A program made the position numbers and the translations under genes. Under the pieces are notes generated by a model, which had not been told where the DNA came from, did no database searches, and saw only the letters and a list, made by a program, of their open reading frames with translations. Shown here in pieces: positions 1-9,577 of a DNA stretch of 64,000 nt. Source of the stretch: Kosakonia quasisacchari (GTDB lineage Bacteria > Pseudomonadota > Gammaproteobacteria > Enterobacterales > Enterobacteriaceae); contig NZ_SJOP01000023.1 of the NCBI RefSeq assembly GCF_004331415.1, positions 1 to 64,000 on the forward strand. Reading direction: 5' to 3'. The first letter of the stretch is position 1. Each line of letters starts with the position of its first letter.

Positions 1-4
1 TGAC

Positions 5-27
5 AAGCCGGGAAAACCCGGCTTTTT
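5..27 (+). terminator. Rho-independent terminator upstream of dnaT
   Basis: An 8-bp perfect stem (AAGCCGGG / CCCGGCTT) closes a four-A loop and is followed by a T run. It probably ends the gene that lies before the window; the first three bases (TGA) could be that gene's stop codon, but this cannot be proved from here. Confidence 0.75.
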
Positions 28-133
28 CATGCTGTACTGCCCTTTCCGCTCACTGTGTTACTATGTGTGATTATGCCTGTGTGAAAAAAACACAGTGCAC
101 CGTATCCGTAGTAATCCTGTTTGAGAACGCGTT

Positions 134-673
134 ATGTCTTCCAAAATCCTGACGCCGAATGTCATTGGCATTGATGAATTTGTGCGCGATCCTGCCTGCG
201 TGCTGGCACGCACGGAAGGCGGCGCCATTGCCGTTTTTGCCAATAATAGCCCCGCGTTTTACGCAATTTCGCCCCAGCGCCTTGAAGAGCTTCTGGCGCT
301 TGAAGCGCAACTGGCGCGCCCGATGAGCGATATTTCGCTCGATGCACAGTTTTATGAAGAACCCGCCGCTGCGCCGGTAAATGTGCCAATGGGCAAATTC
401 ACCATGTACGAGGGCTGGCAGCCGGATGCTGACTTTCAGCGCCTGGCGGCGATGTGGGGTATTGCGCTATCACACCCCGCAACGCCTGAAGAACTGGCCT
501 CATTTGTGGCTTACTGGCAGGCAGAAGGTAAAATTTTCCATCACGTCCAGTGGCAGCAAAAACTGGCGCGCAGCTTGCAAATAGGCCGTAGCAGCCAGAG
601 CGGCACGACAAAACGGGACATTAACGCCCTGTCCGAACCAGATAATCAAATCCCACCAGGTTTTAGAGGATAA
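134..673 (+). CDS. dnaT: Primosomal protein DnaT (primosomal protein i)
   Basis: A 179-residue protein, the same length as E. coli DnaT, starting MSSKILTPNVIGIDEF. DnaT is part of the PriA-PriB-DnaT restart primosome: it joins PriA/PriB on a stalled fork and exposes single-stranded DNA so that DnaB-DnaC can load. It has no catalytic motif, as expected for the family. Only two bases separate its stop from dnaC, so the two are co-transcribed, as in other enterobacteria. Identification rests on whole-protein recognition and the conserved dnaT-dnaC-yjjA-opgB order. Confidence 0.96.
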   Translation: MSSKILTPNVIGIDEFVRDPACVLARTEGGAIAVFANNSPAFYAISPQRLEELLALEAQLARPMSDISLDAQFYEEPAAAPVNVPMGKFTMYEGWQPDADFQRLAAMWGIALSHPATPEELASFVAYWQAEGKIFHHVQWQQKLARSLQIGRSSQSGTTKRDINALSEPDNQIPPGFRG

Positions 674-675
674 CG

Positions 676-1413
676 ATGAAAAACGTCGGCGAATTGATGA
701 AGCGACTGCAAAAAATGATGCCTGCCAACACTGAGCCTGCGTTCAAAACCAGCGAAGAGTTGATGGCCTGGCAGAAGCAACAAGGCGAAATCCGTTCGGC
801 GGCGCTGGAGCGCGAAAACCGCGCCATGAAAATGCAGCGCACCTTCAACCGCTCCGGCATTCGTCCACTGCACCAGAACTGTTCCTTCGATAATTATCGT
901 GTCGAAACGGAAGGCCAAATGCGGGCGCTGAGCCAAGCGCGGCAATATGTAGAAGAGTTCGACGGTAACATCGCCAGTTTTATCTTTTCTGGCAAACCCG
1001 GCACCGGCAAAAACCATCTGGCCGCCGCTATCTGTAATGAACTGCTGTTGCGTGGTAAATCGGTACTGATCATCACCGTTGCCGACATTATGTCGGCCAT
1101 GAAAGAGACCTTTGGCAACAAGGAAAACAGCGAAGAGCAACTGCTCAATGACTTAAGCAGCGTTGACCTGCTGGTGATTGATGAAATCGGTATGCAAACG
1201 GAATCCCGCTACGAAAAGGTCATTATTAATCAGATTGTTGACCGCCGTTCTTCATCCAAGCGCCCGACTGGTATGCTGACGAACAGCAACCTGGAAGAGA
1301 TGAATAAGCTATTGGGCGAACGCGTGATGGACAGAATGCGCCTCGGCAACAGCCTGTGGGTGATCTTCAACTGGGAGAGTTACCGCAGCCGCGTCACCGG
1401 TAAAGAGTATTGA
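676..1413 (+). CDS. dnaC: DNA helicase loader DnaC
   Basis: A 245-residue AAA+ ATPase. The Walker A motif GKPGTGKN lies at about residues 106-113 and the Walker B motif LLVIDE at about 165-170; the N-terminal part (about 1-60) is the DnaB-binding region. DnaC holds the DnaB hexamer open and loads it on single-stranded DNA during initiation and restart. The start has a good ribosome-binding site (AGAGGA) placed within the end of dnaT, and the 2-nt gap suggests coupled translation. The variant Walker A (K-N after GTG) is the normal one for DnaC. Confidence 0.97.
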   Translation: MKNVGELMKRLQKMMPANTEPAFKTSEELMAWQKQQGEIRSAALERENRAMKMQRTFNRSGIRPLHQNCSFDNYRVETEGQMRALSQARQYVEEFDGNIASFIFSGKPGTGKNHLAAAICNELLLRGKSVLIITVADIMSAMKETFGNKENSEEQLLNDLSSVDLLVIDEIGMQTESRYEKVIINQIVDRRSSSKRPTGMLTNSNLEEMNKLLGERVMDRMRLGNSLWVIFNWESYRSRVTGKEY

Positions 1414-1488
1414 GAGTTTTCCCATCCGTGGCGCGCCCGCGCCCGGGTGTATACTGGCCGCCTTTGTTGATATCAGGATCCGCACGAT

Positions 1489-1986
1489 ATGAAATTCACC
1501 CAACGCCTGCTTTGCAGCGCCGCACTCAGTAGCGCGCTGCTCACTGGTTTCGCTCACGCCACCTCCTGGCAGGACACCCTTTCCAGCGCCGCCAGCGAAC
1601 TCAGCCAGAAATCGACGGCATCACAAACACAGCAAGGTGGCCTGTCGCTCTCTTCCCTGACAGGTCTGCTTAATGGCGGTAATCAGTCACTCAGCGCTGA
1701 TACCATGAACAATGCGGCGGGTGTGATGAGCTGGTGCGCGAAAAACAAACTCTCCAGCCTGACCAATACCGAAAATGTGAAAAACCAGGTGCTGGATAAA
1801 CTGGGCCTGGGTGCCGCTCAGCAGAAACAAGACACCAATTATCTGGAAGGGATCCAGGGCATGCTGAACACCAAAAACGGGGAACAGCTGAATCTGAGCA
1901 ACATCGGTAGTACACCGCTGGCGGAAAAAGTGAAATCCAAAGCCTGCGACATCGTCCTCAAGCAGGGCGTGAACTTCCTCTCCTGA
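1489..1986 (+). CDS. yjjA: DUF2501 secreted protein YjjA
   Basis: A 165-residue protein with a Sec signal peptide (charged start, hydrophobic stretch, then AHA-T near residue 25), so it is exported to the periplasm or beyond. The mature part is rich in Ser, Asn and Gln and has two Cys (about 80 and 155) that could form a disulfide. It is recognised as YjjA from sequence and from its position between dnaC and opgB. Its molecular role is not known to me. It sits 75 nt after dnaC; a TATACT-like -10 at about 1451 may give it its own promoter. Confidence 0.88.
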   Translation: MKFTQRLLCSAALSSALLTGFAHATSWQDTLSSAASELSQKSTASQTQQGGLSLSSLTGLLNGGNQSLSADTMNNAAGVMSWCAKNKLSSLTNTENVKNQVLDKLGLGAAQQKQDTNYLEGIQGMLNTKNGEQLNLSNIGSTPLAEKVKSKACDIVLKQGVNFLS

Positions 1987-2119
1987 TATCCCGCCGCGTT
2001 CAGTCGGAGCGCGGCCTTATCCTTCCCCGCTATACCGAAACGCCACCAGTGCGACGGTTTTCACTATTCCCTTTTTCTAAACCAATTCTGAATAAATCCA
2101 CGAAAAAGTGACACTACAA

Positions 2120-2148
2120 TTGCAGCTATGTGACATCAACATTAAATT
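2120..2148 (+). promoter_or_regulatory. Candidate sigma-70 promoter of opgB
   Basis: TTGCAG (2120-2125) and TAAATT (2143-2148) are separated by 17 bp, in the AT-rich part of the 222-bp gap before opgB. The start codon lies about 60 bp downstream. The assignment rests on matches to the -35/-10 consensus only. Confidence 0.4.
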
Positions 2149-2209
2149 ATACACCCTGTTACAAAAACTAATGGCCAGCAATATGTCTGGCGTTGATGAG
2201 GAATAACGG

Positions 2210-4498
2210 TTGTCTGAGTTACTCTCTATCGCGCTGTTTCTTGCCTCTGTGGCGATCTATGCCTGGAAAGCGGGCCGTAATACCTGGTGGTTTAGCGTTA
2301 CCCTGCTAGTGCTGGGTCTGTTTGTCATCCTGAACATCACGCTTTACGCCAGCAATTATTTTACCGGCGACGGCATCAACGACGCGGTGTTATACACCCT
2401 GACCAACAGCCTGACAGGCGCAGGGGTCAGCAAATATATGCTTCCCGGTGCCGGGTTAGTGCTGGCGCTGGTGGCGGTGTTTTGCGCACTCGGCTGGGTG
2501 CTGCGCCGTCGTCGCCATCTGCCGCACCATTTCGGCTATAGCTTGCTTGCACTTGCACTGGCGCTCGGCTCGGTGGACGCCAGCCCGGCATTCCGCCAGA
2601 TTACCGAGCTGGTAAAATCCCAGACGCGCGAAGGCGATCCTGATTTCGCCACCTTTTATAAAGTGCCGGCAAAGCAGATCCCCAACCCCAAACTGAACCT
2701 CGTCTACATCTACGGGGAAAGTCTGGAGCGTACTTATTTTAACGAAGAGGCGTTTCCCGGCCTGACGCCAGAACTGGGCGCGCTAAAAGAAGAAGGCATT
2801 GATTTTAGCCATACCGAACAGCTACCCGGCACCGATTACACCATCGCCGGCATGGTCTCTTCGCAGTGCGGCATTCCGCTGTTCGCGCCGTTTGAAGGCA
2901 ACGCGTCGGCCTCCGTTTCCAGCTTCTTTCCGCAGAATCTTTGCCTCGGCGACATCCTGAAAAACTCCGGCTACGAAAACCATTTCGTACAAGGCGCTAA
3001 CCTGCGTTTCGCCGGGAAAGATGTATTTTTAAAATCTCACGGCTTTGATTACCTGACGGGCGCAGAAGAGCTGAAAAGTCAGGTCGCGGACCCGCATTAC
3101 CGTAACGACAGGGGTTTCTATGACGATACGGTGCTGGACACCGTATGGAAACAGTACGAGGAACTCTCTCGTTCCGGTAAACGCTTTTCGCTGTTTGCGC
3201 TGACGGTGGATACCCACCACCCGGACGGTTTTATCTCGCGCGGCTGCGAACGTAAAAGCTACGCTTACGATGGCAAGCCGAACCAGTCCTTTAGCGCGGT
3301 AACGTGTAGCCAGCAAAATATCGCCGCGCTTATCAACAAAATCAAAGCATCGCCGTGGTTTAAAGACACAGTGATAGTAGTGTCGTCAGATCATCTGGCG
3401 ATGAATAACACTGCGTGGAAATACCTTAATAAGCACGATCGCAGCAACCTGTTCTTTGTGCTGCGCGGCGATGAACCGCAGCAGGATATCTCCGGTATTA
3501 AGCGCAGCACCCTCGATAACGGCGCAACCGTGCTGGATATTCTCGGTGGCGATAATTTCCTCGGCCTTGGTCGCAGCAGCCTCTCCGGGCAGTCGCTGTC
3601 GGGTATTTTCCTCAATATGAAAGCGAAAATGCTGGCGTGGAAACCGGACATTATCCGGCTGTGGAATTTCCCGAAAGAGATGAAAGAGTTCACCATCGAC
3701 ACGAATAAACAGATGGTGGCGTTCTCTGGCAGCCAGTTCCGTTTGCCGCTGCTGGTGCGGGTGTCAGATAAAGTCGAGCCGCTGCCAGAAAGCGAATATT
3801 CCGCACCGCTGCGCTTCCAGCTGGCGGATTTCGCCCCGCGCGATAACTTCGTCTGGATCGACCAATGCTACAAAATGGCGCGCTTATGGTCACCGGAACT
3901 GGCGCTTTCTATCGACTGGTGCGTCTCGCAGGGGCAACTGGGTGGCGAACAGCAAGTCCAGCGTGTCGACAACGCGCAGTGGAAAGGGAAAACGGCGTTT
4001 AAACAAACGGTGATCAGTAGCGATCGCTACCAAAAAAACGTCGATACTCTGAAGATCCTCGACGATAGCATTCGCTACAAAGCCGACAGTTTTGTCTTTA
4101 ACGTGGCGGGCGCGCCGGAAGAGATAAAACAGTTCAGCGGCCTCTCCCGCCCGGAAAGCTGGGGGCGCTGGTCGAATGCCAATCTGGGTGAAGAAGTGGA
4201 TATCGAATATAACCAACCGCTGCCGGAACAGTTCGAGTTGGTGATCACCGCCAAAGCCTTTGGCCCGAATGCTAACCGGCCGATTCCAGTGCGTGTTGGC
4301 GATCAGCAACAAACGCTGATGCTGGGTAATGAGCTCACCACCACCACACTGCACTTTAGCAATCCGTCGCACAGCAACCGGCTGGTCATCGTGCCGCCGG
4401 AGCCGCAATCGACCAACGAAGGCAATATCCTTGGTCATTCGCCACGCAAACTGGGTATCGGTCTGGTGGAAATCAAAGTGGTGAGCCGGGAAGGCTGA
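2210..4498 (+). CDS. opgB: Phosphoglycerol transferase I OpgB (MdoB)
   Basis: A 762-residue inner-membrane enzyme starting at a TTG codon; the translated start MSELLSIALFLASV matches known OpgB N-termini and is preceded by GAGGAATAA. About four membrane helices fill residues 1-130. A large periplasmic domain of the alkaline-phosphatase/LTA-synthase fold follows, with the family segment YIYGESLERTYF near residue 165 and metal-site segments such as SSDHLAMNN near 395. The enzyme moves phosphoglycerol from phosphatidylglycerol to osmoregulated periplasmic glucans. The length agrees with the E. coli protein (about 760 residues). Confidence 0.95.
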   Translation: MSELLSIALFLASVAIYAWKAGRNTWWFSVTLLVLGLFVILNITLYASNYFTGDGINDAVLYTLTNSLTGAGVSKYMLPGAGLVLALVAVFCALGWVLRRRRHLPHHFGYSLLALALALGSVDASPAFRQITELVKSQTREGDPDFATFYKVPAKQIPNPKLNLVYIYGESLERTYFNEEAFPGLTPELGALKEEGIDFSHTEQLPGTDYTIAGMVSSQCGIPLFAPFEGNASASVSSFFPQNLCLGDILKNSGYENHFVQGANLRFAGKDVFLKSHGFDYLTGAEELKSQVADPHYRNDRGFYDDTVLDTVWKQYEELSRSGKRFSLFALTVDTHHPDGFISRGCERKSYAYDGKPNQSFSAVTCSQQNIAALINKIKASPWFKDTVIVVSSDHLAMNNTAWKYLNKHDRSNLFFVLRGDEPQQDISGIKRSTLDNGATVLDILGGDNFLGLGRSSLSGQSLSGIFLNMKAKMLAWKPDIIRLWNFPKEMKEFTIDTNKQMVAFSGSQFRLPLLVRVSDKVEPLPESEYSAPLRFQLADFAPRDNFVWIDQCYKMARLWSPELALSIDWCVSQGQLGGEQQVQRVDNAQWKGKTAFKQTVISSDRYQKNVDTLKILDDSIRYKADSFVFNVAGAPEEIKQFSGLSRPESWGRWSNANLGEEVDIEYNQPLPEQFELVITAKAFGPNANRPIPVRVGDQQQTLMLGNELTTTTLHFSNPSHSNRLVIVPPEPQSTNEGNILGHSPRKLGIGLVEIKVVSREG

Positions 4499-4501
4499 CC
4501 G

Positions 4502-5314
4502 CTACAGTTCCGCTTTCATTTCGTACTGGCTGATGGCCATGGTGGCGTAGCCCGCACGCTGGAACAGAGATGAAAAAAGCTCTGGCACCGCCACGGTGGT
4601 GCCAAGCGCCGGAAAATGCTGATTCAACGCCTGCAGCAACTCGCAGGCAAATCCTTTGCGCCGGTATTCTGACTCCACATACATAAACCGCAGCAGGGGC
4701 TTGTCGCTGAGGGTGGAAACTAGTGCATAAGCATGTTTGCGGTACTCAAACGCCCGCGCGGGTAACGATACCGCAGTGAGCGGATCCACCTGCCACGGCA
4801 GCCGGTCATGGCATTCACTGATGGCGCTGCGCACCACTTCCAGCGGATCGCGCTCCTGTAAGATGCAGTTCTCTTCAGCCACATCGGCGCGTCCCTGGTA
4901 GCCAAACAGCGGCTGAACGGTGGCAAACCCCAGCGCATGATAAAGGGCGATACCAGCATGGTTATCGCTCATCACTTCCAGCCACATCTGGCGAACACCT
5001 TTGGTTCGCAGTGCCGCCATCAACGGCGGCAATATTTGTCTGCCCACGCCCTGGCCGCGAAATTGCGGGCAAATCGCAAAGGCTGCCAGCCGGGCGCAGT
5101 CGCCACGTCGGGCGATCAACGCCACAGCGGCAGGCGTGTCGCCCGCCAGCCAGACGCAGGAATCGACAAGGCTTAACCCTTCGGCAAGAAAGCGTTGTGC
5201 AAAAATATCGGGCGGCAGGGAAAACGGTACGCGATAGCCTTCAAAGCAGGCACCGGTGATAGTGGTCAACGCTTCGCAACTATAGTGGATGGCAGGAACA
5301 GCGACGAGGTTCAT
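4502..5314 (-). CDS. Tandem GNAT-family N-acetyltransferase
   Basis: A 270-residue protein made of two GNAT folds. The first (about 1-150) has an intact acetyl-CoA loop, FRGQGVGRQIL, near residue 87; the second (about 175-270) has a related loop, YRRKGFACELL. The start at 5314 (MNLVAVPAIH) was chosen because GGAG sits 8 nt upstream; an in-frame ATG 18 nt earlier has no such site. The substrate cannot be told: GNAT enzymes acetylate amines on antibiotics, amino acids or proteins. It is convergent with opgB, with only 3 nt between the stops. Confidence 0.8.
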   Translation of the reverse strand: MNLVAVPAIHYSCEALTTITGACFEGYRVPFSLPPDIFAQRFLAEGLSLVDSCVWLAGDTPAAVALIARRGDCARLAAFAICPQFRGQGVGRQILPPLMAALRTKGVRQMWLEVMSDNHAGIALYHALGFATVQPLFGYQGRADVAEENCILQERDPLEVVRSAISECHDRLPWQVDPLTAVSLPARAFEYRKHAYALVSTLSDKPLLRFMYVESEYRRKGFACELLQALNQHFPALGTTVAVPELFSSLFQRAGYATMAISQYEMKAEL

Positions 5315-5361
5315 AAGGCTTCTCCGCGACATGATGCAATGAGCATAGCACGGAGAAGCGG

Positions 5362-5390
5362 GTGAAAATGCGCCCCGACGGGCAGGGCGC
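5362..5390 (-). terminator. Terminator of tsr
   Basis: Just beyond the tsr stop, a GCGCCC/GGGCGC hairpin is followed on the minus strand by ATTTTC. The T run is short, so termination strength is uncertain. Confidence 0.5.
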
Positions 5391-5399
5391 GAATATCGA

Positions 5400-7070
5400 T
5401 TAGAAGGTTTCCCAGTTCTCGCCCGCGTCGGTCGCAGCTTTACGCGGCAGCGCGGTAGCCGGTTCCGCTTTAACGAAACTGGTTGGCGTTGCGCCAGCGT
5501 TTTTACGCTGATCCTGCATGATGCGGAACACGGAAACGGCCTGCGTCAGGCGGCTGGCTTGTTCTTCCAGCGCGGCTGCAGCGGCGGCTGACTCTTCCAC
5601 CAGCGAGGCGTTCTGCTGGGTAACGCGATCCATTTCAGAGACGGCCAGTCCAACCTGGTCAATGCCGCGGCTCTGCTCATCAGAGGCAGAGGCAATTTCG
5701 CCCATGATGTCGGTAACGCGGGTAACGGCGTTGACGATCTCATCCATGGTTTCACCGGCGCTTTCCACCAGTGTGGAACCCACTTCAACGCGGCCAACAG
5801 AGTCTTCAATCAGGCTCTTAATTTCGCGGGCTGCCTGGGCACTGCGCTGGGCAAGGTTACGCACTTCACCGGCAACCACGGCAAAGCCGCGACCCTGTTC
5901 ACCCGCACGTGCTGCTTCAACAGCAGCGTTAAGCGCCAGGATGTTAGTCTGGAAAGCAATACCGTCGATCACGCTGATAATGTCAGCGATTTTCTGCGAA
6001 CTGGCGGTAATATCGCGCATTGTCTGCACCACGTTATCCACCACCTTACCGCCTTTCTGCGCGGTTTCAGATGCGCTCAGCGCCAGATGGCTTGCCTGGC
6101 GAGCGTTTTCGGCGTTCTGTTTCACCGTAGCGGTCAGCTCTTCCATGCTGGCGGCGGTCTCTTCCAGAGAAGCGGCCTGCTGTTCCGTACGGGAAGAAAG
6201 GTCGTTGTTACCCACAGAAATTTCGCTGGCACCGCTGTAAATGGCGTTGGCGCCGTTACGCACATCGCTGACAGTACGCACCAGTTCGCTTTGCATATGG
6301 CGCAGACTCTCAGCCAGCACGCCCATTTCATTGGAACCCTGCACTTCAATGCGCTGCACCAGATCGCCACCGGCAATATGGCGAATGTTGTCGATCAAAT
6401 GGTTGAGCGGCTTAATCAGCGCCCCTTTGATCCCCACCCAGACACAGACGATCACCGCCAGTACCACGATCAATACGGTGATAATCACCCACACCGCAGA
6501 ACCGTAGGAGCTTTCGCTATCGTGAACCGCTTGTTCATACAGGCGATCGTTCTGCTGCAAATAGTTAACGTATTGTTTTTCAAAACCATCCTGGTAGCTC
6601 TGGGTCGGCTGGTCGAAGAAGTCATTGATTTTGCCAGCGCCCAGCAACTGGATCAGCTCCGCCAGTGCGTTGTGGTAGATATCGTAGTTACGTTTGATCT
6701 CTGCCGCAGCTTCTTCGCTCTGGCGCGGATCGCGCGGCAGTGCCTGGTAAGCATTCCAGTTCGCTTCTGCCTGTTTCAGCGAGGTGCTGGCAATTTGCAT
6801 CAGATCCGACACGGTCGCACCGCTGCCGATATTGCTCTGATCCATCATGTAGCGGATACCCGCGCGATTAAGGGTATTACGGGTTTGCAGCAACGCGACC
6901 CAGCTACCATTCAGCGTGGATTGCTGCTGGCGAATGGTTTGCAAGACGGTGAAGTTTTCTTTGTCGTGTTTCAGCGCGTTAAAGAACAAGCCGCCGGAGG
7001 TGAGTTGTAACAAGCCAAATAACGCCAATACCAGCAACAAACTGGTCACAAGTTTAATACGAGTCAACAT
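5400..7070 (-). CDS. tsr: Serine chemoreceptor Tsr
   Basis: A 556-residue methyl-accepting chemotaxis protein. TM1 is at about 7-30, the periplasmic ligand domain at about 31-190, TM2 at about 192-215, HAMP at about 216-270, and the long signalling coiled coil carries the hairpin tip motif (AFQTNILALNAAVEAARAGE) near residue 375. The ligand domain keeps the serine-binding arginines (NRAGIRYMMDQ) and the QPTQ threonine. The protein ends in NWETF, the pentapeptide that tethers CheR and CheB. Tsr senses serine, AI-2 and energy/pH signals. A strong sigma-28 promoter sits just upstream, placing it in the flagellar class 3 regulon. Confidence 0.96.
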   Translation of the reverse strand: MLTRIKLVTSLLLVLALFGLLQLTSGGLFFNALKHDKENFTVLQTIRQQQSTLNGSWVALLQTRNTLNRAGIRYMMDQSNIGSGATVSDLMQIASTSLKQAEANWNAYQALPRDPRQSEEAAAEIKRNYDIYHNALAELIQLLGAGKINDFFDQPTQSYQDGFEKQYVNYLQQNDRLYEQAVHDSESSYGSAVWVIITVLIVVLAVIVCVWVGIKGALIKPLNHLIDNIRHIAGGDLVQRIEVQGSNEMGVLAESLRHMQSELVRTVSDVRNGANAIYSGASEISVGNNDLSSRTEQQAASLEETAASMEELTATVKQNAENARQASHLALSASETAQKGGKVVDNVVQTMRDITASSQKIADIISVIDGIAFQTNILALNAAVEAARAGEQGRGFAVVAGEVRNLAQRSAQAAREIKSLIEDSVGRVEVGSTLVESAGETMDEIVNAVTRVTDIMGEIASASDEQSRGIDQVGLAVSEMDRVTQQNASLVEESAAAAAALEEQASRLTQAVSVFRIMQDQRKNAGATPTSFVKAEPATALPRKAATDAGENWETF

Positions 7071-7101
7071 GTTTTCTCTTTCCCTATAAACAGATACCAG
7101 G

Positions 7102-7128
7102 TTTTCGGCCTGGCATAGGAAAACTTTA
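7102..7128 (-). promoter_or_regulatory. Sigma-28 (FliA) promoter of tsr
   Basis: Read on the minus strand: TAAAGTTT, 11 bp, GCCGAAAA. The enterobacterial FliA consensus is TAAAGTTT-N11-GCCGATAA, so the -35 half is exact and the -10 half has one mismatch. It ends about 32 nt before the tsr start codon. Confidence 0.85.
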
Positions 7129-7418
7129 TGGTTTAACGTGCTATTTTTTCACCAGTTACACATTGATTACATCGCGGCAAAAATCGCGCTATCCCTTACC
7201 AGACAAGGGTTCAGCGTGACGCGTATCACAGATTCCCGTCCTCTTTCGCCCACCGAAAACCGCTTATTGCGCATTCATTACCGCTCACCACCTTTTTCCA
7301 ACCACTCAGCCAAATCGCTGCCGATTCGCGCGCGTAATTTGCCATCATAAATGCCAGCATTTCAGCCAATTCAAGATTCAAATCCAATTCACTATTTCTG
7401 CTAAAAACCAGGTCTGAT
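7129..7418. other. tsr-btsT divergent intergenic region
   Basis: This gap of about 290 bp carries the upstream control region of btsT, including the CRP site listed separately. A 70-codon open frame on the plus strand (7138-7350) has no ribosome-binding site or recognisable product and is not called. No terminator or repeat was seen. Confidence 0.6.
7214..7232 (+). promoter_or_regulatory. CRP-binding site upstream of btsT
   Basis: The core GTGA-cgcgta-TCACA (7216-7230) fits the TGTGA-N6-TCACA consensus with one changed base. It lies about 190 bp before the btsT start. E. coli btsT (yjiY) is known to need cAMP-CRP and the BtsSR two-component system; no BtsR site could be assigned with confidence here. 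Confidence 0.65.
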
Positions 7419-9572
7419 ATGGATACTAAAAAACTACTCAAGCACATACCCTGGGCAATCCTCGGGATCATCGGTGCTTTTTGTTTATCTGTTGTCGCAT
7501 TACGCCGGGGCGAGCATGTCAGCGCGCTGTGGATCGTGGTTGCGTCCGTTTCCGTTTACCTTGTGGCCTACCGCTACTACAGCCTTTACATCGCTCAGAA
7601 GGTGATGAAACTCGATCCCACCCGTTCCACACCGGCGGTGATCAATAACGACGGCCTCAACTATGTGCCAACCAACCGCTACGTGCTGTTTGGCCACCAT
7701 TTTGCCGCGATCGCCGGGGCTGGTCCGCTGGTTGGCCCGGTATTGGCCGCGCAAATGGGCTACCTGCCAGGCACATTGTGGCTGCTGGCGGGCGTGGTTC
7801 TGGCCGGTGCAGTGCAGGACTTTATGGTGCTGTTTATCTCTTCACGCCGTAACGGCGCATCTCTTGGTGAGATGGTGAAAGAAGAGATGGGCCGCGTGCC
7901 GGGCACCATCGCGCTGTTTGGCTGCTTCCTGATTATGATCATCATCCTCGCGGTGCTGGCGCTGATTGTGGTGAAAGCGCTGGCGGAAAGCCCGTGGGGT
8001 GTCTTCACTGTCTGCTCCACCGTGCCGATTGCCCTGTTTATGGGGATCTATATGCGCTTCCTGCGCCCGGGACGTGTAGGCGAAGTATCAGTTATCGGTA
8101 TTGTGCTGCTGGTGGCGTCCATCTGGTTTGGCGGCGTCATCGCGCACGATCCTTACTGGGGCCCGGCGCTGACCTTTAAAGACACCACCATCACCTTCGC
8201 GCTGGTGGGTTACGCCTTTGTCTCCGCGCTGCTGCCGGTGTGGTTGATCCTCGCTCCGCGCGACTACCTGGCGACCTTCCTGAAAATCGGCGTGATCGTC
8301 GGCCTGGCGCTGGGCATCGTGATCCTCAACCCGGAACTGAAAATGCCTGCGGTCACGCAGTATATCGACGGTACGGGTCCGCTGTGGAAAGGTGCGCTGT
8401 TCCCGTTCTTGTTTATCACTATCGCCTGTGGCGCGGTTTCTGGCTTCCATGCCCTGATCGCTTCCGGCACCACGCCGAAACTGTTGGCTAACGAAACCGA
8501 CGCGCGCTTTATCGGTTACGGCGCGATGCTGATGGAATCCTTTGTGGCGGTGATGGCGCTGGTTGCTGCCTCCATTATCGAACCGGGTCTCTACTTCGCA
8601 ATGAACACGCCGCCAGCAGGGCTGGGCATTACCATGCCGAACCTGCATGAACTGGGCGGTGATAACGCGCCGATGATTCTGGCGCAGCTGAAAGATGTCA
8701 CCGCGCACGCGGCGGCGACCGTCAGCTCCTGGGGTTTTGTAATTTCGCCGGAGCAGATCCTGCAAACCGCGAAAGATATCGGTGAGCCGTCCGTACTGAA
8801 CCGCGCAGGTGGCGCACCGACGCTGGCTGTCGGTATTGCGCACGTGTTCCACAAAATCATCCCGATGGCGGACATGGGCTTCTGGTACCACTTCGGTATT
8901 CTGTTTGAAGCGCTGTTTATCCTCACCGCGTTGGATGCCGGTACCCGTGCAGGCCGCTTTATGCTGCAAGACTTGCTGGGTAACTTCGTACCGTTCCTGA
9001 AGAAAACCGACTCGCTGGTTGCTGGCGTCATTGGTACTGCGGGCTGTGTGGGTCTGTGGGGTTACCTGCTGTACCAGGGTGTGGTTGATCCGCTGGGCGG
9101 CGTGAAAAGCCTGTGGCCTCTGTTCGGTATCTCTAACCAGATGCTCGCAGCCGTCGCGCTGATGCTGGGCACCGTGGTGCTGGTGAAAATGCAGCGTACC
9201 AAATACATCTGGGTCACCGTGGTTCCTGCCATGTGGCTGCTGCTGTGCACCACCTGGGCGCTGGGTCTGAAATTGTTCAGCACCAATCCTCAACTGGAAG
9301 GCTTCCTGTATATGGCGAACCAGTACAAAGAGAAGATTGCCGCTGGTGGCGGTGATCTGACCGCGCAGCAAATTGCCAACATGAACCATATCGTGGTGAA
9401 CAACTACACCAACGCCGGGTTGAGCATTCTGTTCCTGGTGGTGGTGTACAGCATCATCTTCTATGGCATCAAAACCTGGCTGCAGGTGCGCAACAACACC
9501 GTGCGTACCGACAAAGAAACGCCGTATGTGCCAGTGCCGGAAGGCGGTGTGAAAACCTCTTCACACCATTAA
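7419..9572 (+). CDS. btsT: Pyruvate/proton symporter BtsT (CstA family)
   Basis: A 717-residue polytopic membrane protein of the carbon-starvation CstA family, matching E. coli YjiY/BtsT (716 residues). The N-terminus MDTKKLLKHIPWAILGIIGAFCLSVVALRRGE and the segment FGHHFAAIAGAGPLVGPVLAAQMG (about residue 90) are family hallmarks; some 16-18 hydrophobic helices follow. It imports pyruvate with protons under BtsSR control. The small YjiX protein follows, as in E. coli, where CstA-type transporters are paired with a YbdD/YjiX partner. Confidence 0.95.
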   Translation: MDTKKLLKHIPWAILGIIGAFCLSVVALRRGEHVSALWIVVASVSVYLVAYRYYSLYIAQKVMKLDPTRSTPAVINNDGLNYVPTNRYVLFGHHFAAIAGAGPLVGPVLAAQMGYLPGTLWLLAGVVLAGAVQDFMVLFISSRRNGASLGEMVKEEMGRVPGTIALFGCFLIMIIILAVLALIVVKALAESPWGVFTVCSTVPIALFMGIYMRFLRPGRVGEVSVIGIVLLVASIWFGGVIAHDPYWGPALTFKDTTITFALVGYAFVSALLPVWLILAPRDYLATFLKIGVIVGLALGIVILNPELKMPAVTQYIDGTGPLWKGALFPFLFITIACGAVSGFHALIASGTTPKLLANETDARFIGYGAMLMESFVAVMALVAASIIEPGLYFAMNTPPAGLGITMPNLHELGGDNAPMILAQLKDVTAHAAATVSSWGFVISPEQILQTAKDIGEPSVLNRAGGAPTLAVGIAHVFHKIIPMADMGFWYHFGILFEALFILTALDAGTRAGRFMLQDLLGNFVPFLKKTDSLVAGVIGTAGCVGLWGYLLYQGVVDPLGGVKSLWPLFGISNQMLAAVALMLGTVVLVKMQRTKYIWVTVVPAMWLLLCTTWALGLKLFSTNPQLEGFLYMANQYKEKIAAGGGDLTAQQIANMNHIVVNNYTNAGLSILFLVVVYSIIFYGIKTWLQVRNNTVRTDKETPYVPVPEGGVKTSSHH

Positions 9573-9577
9573 ACCTG

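Noticed and set aside
6087..7010. 307-codon open frame on the plus strand inside tsr
   Set aside because: Antisense shadow of a well-identified Tsr protein, without family match or start signal.
7138..7350. 70-codon frame in the tsr-btsT gap
   Set aside because: It overlaps the CRP site, has no Shine-Dalgarno sequence and its product shows no pattern of a real protein.
8088..9389. 433-codon open frame on the minus strand inside btsT
   Set aside because: It mirrors btsT codon by codon, is rich in His, Arg and Gln as antisense shadows of hydrophobic genes are, and has no ribosome-binding site or recognisable domain.
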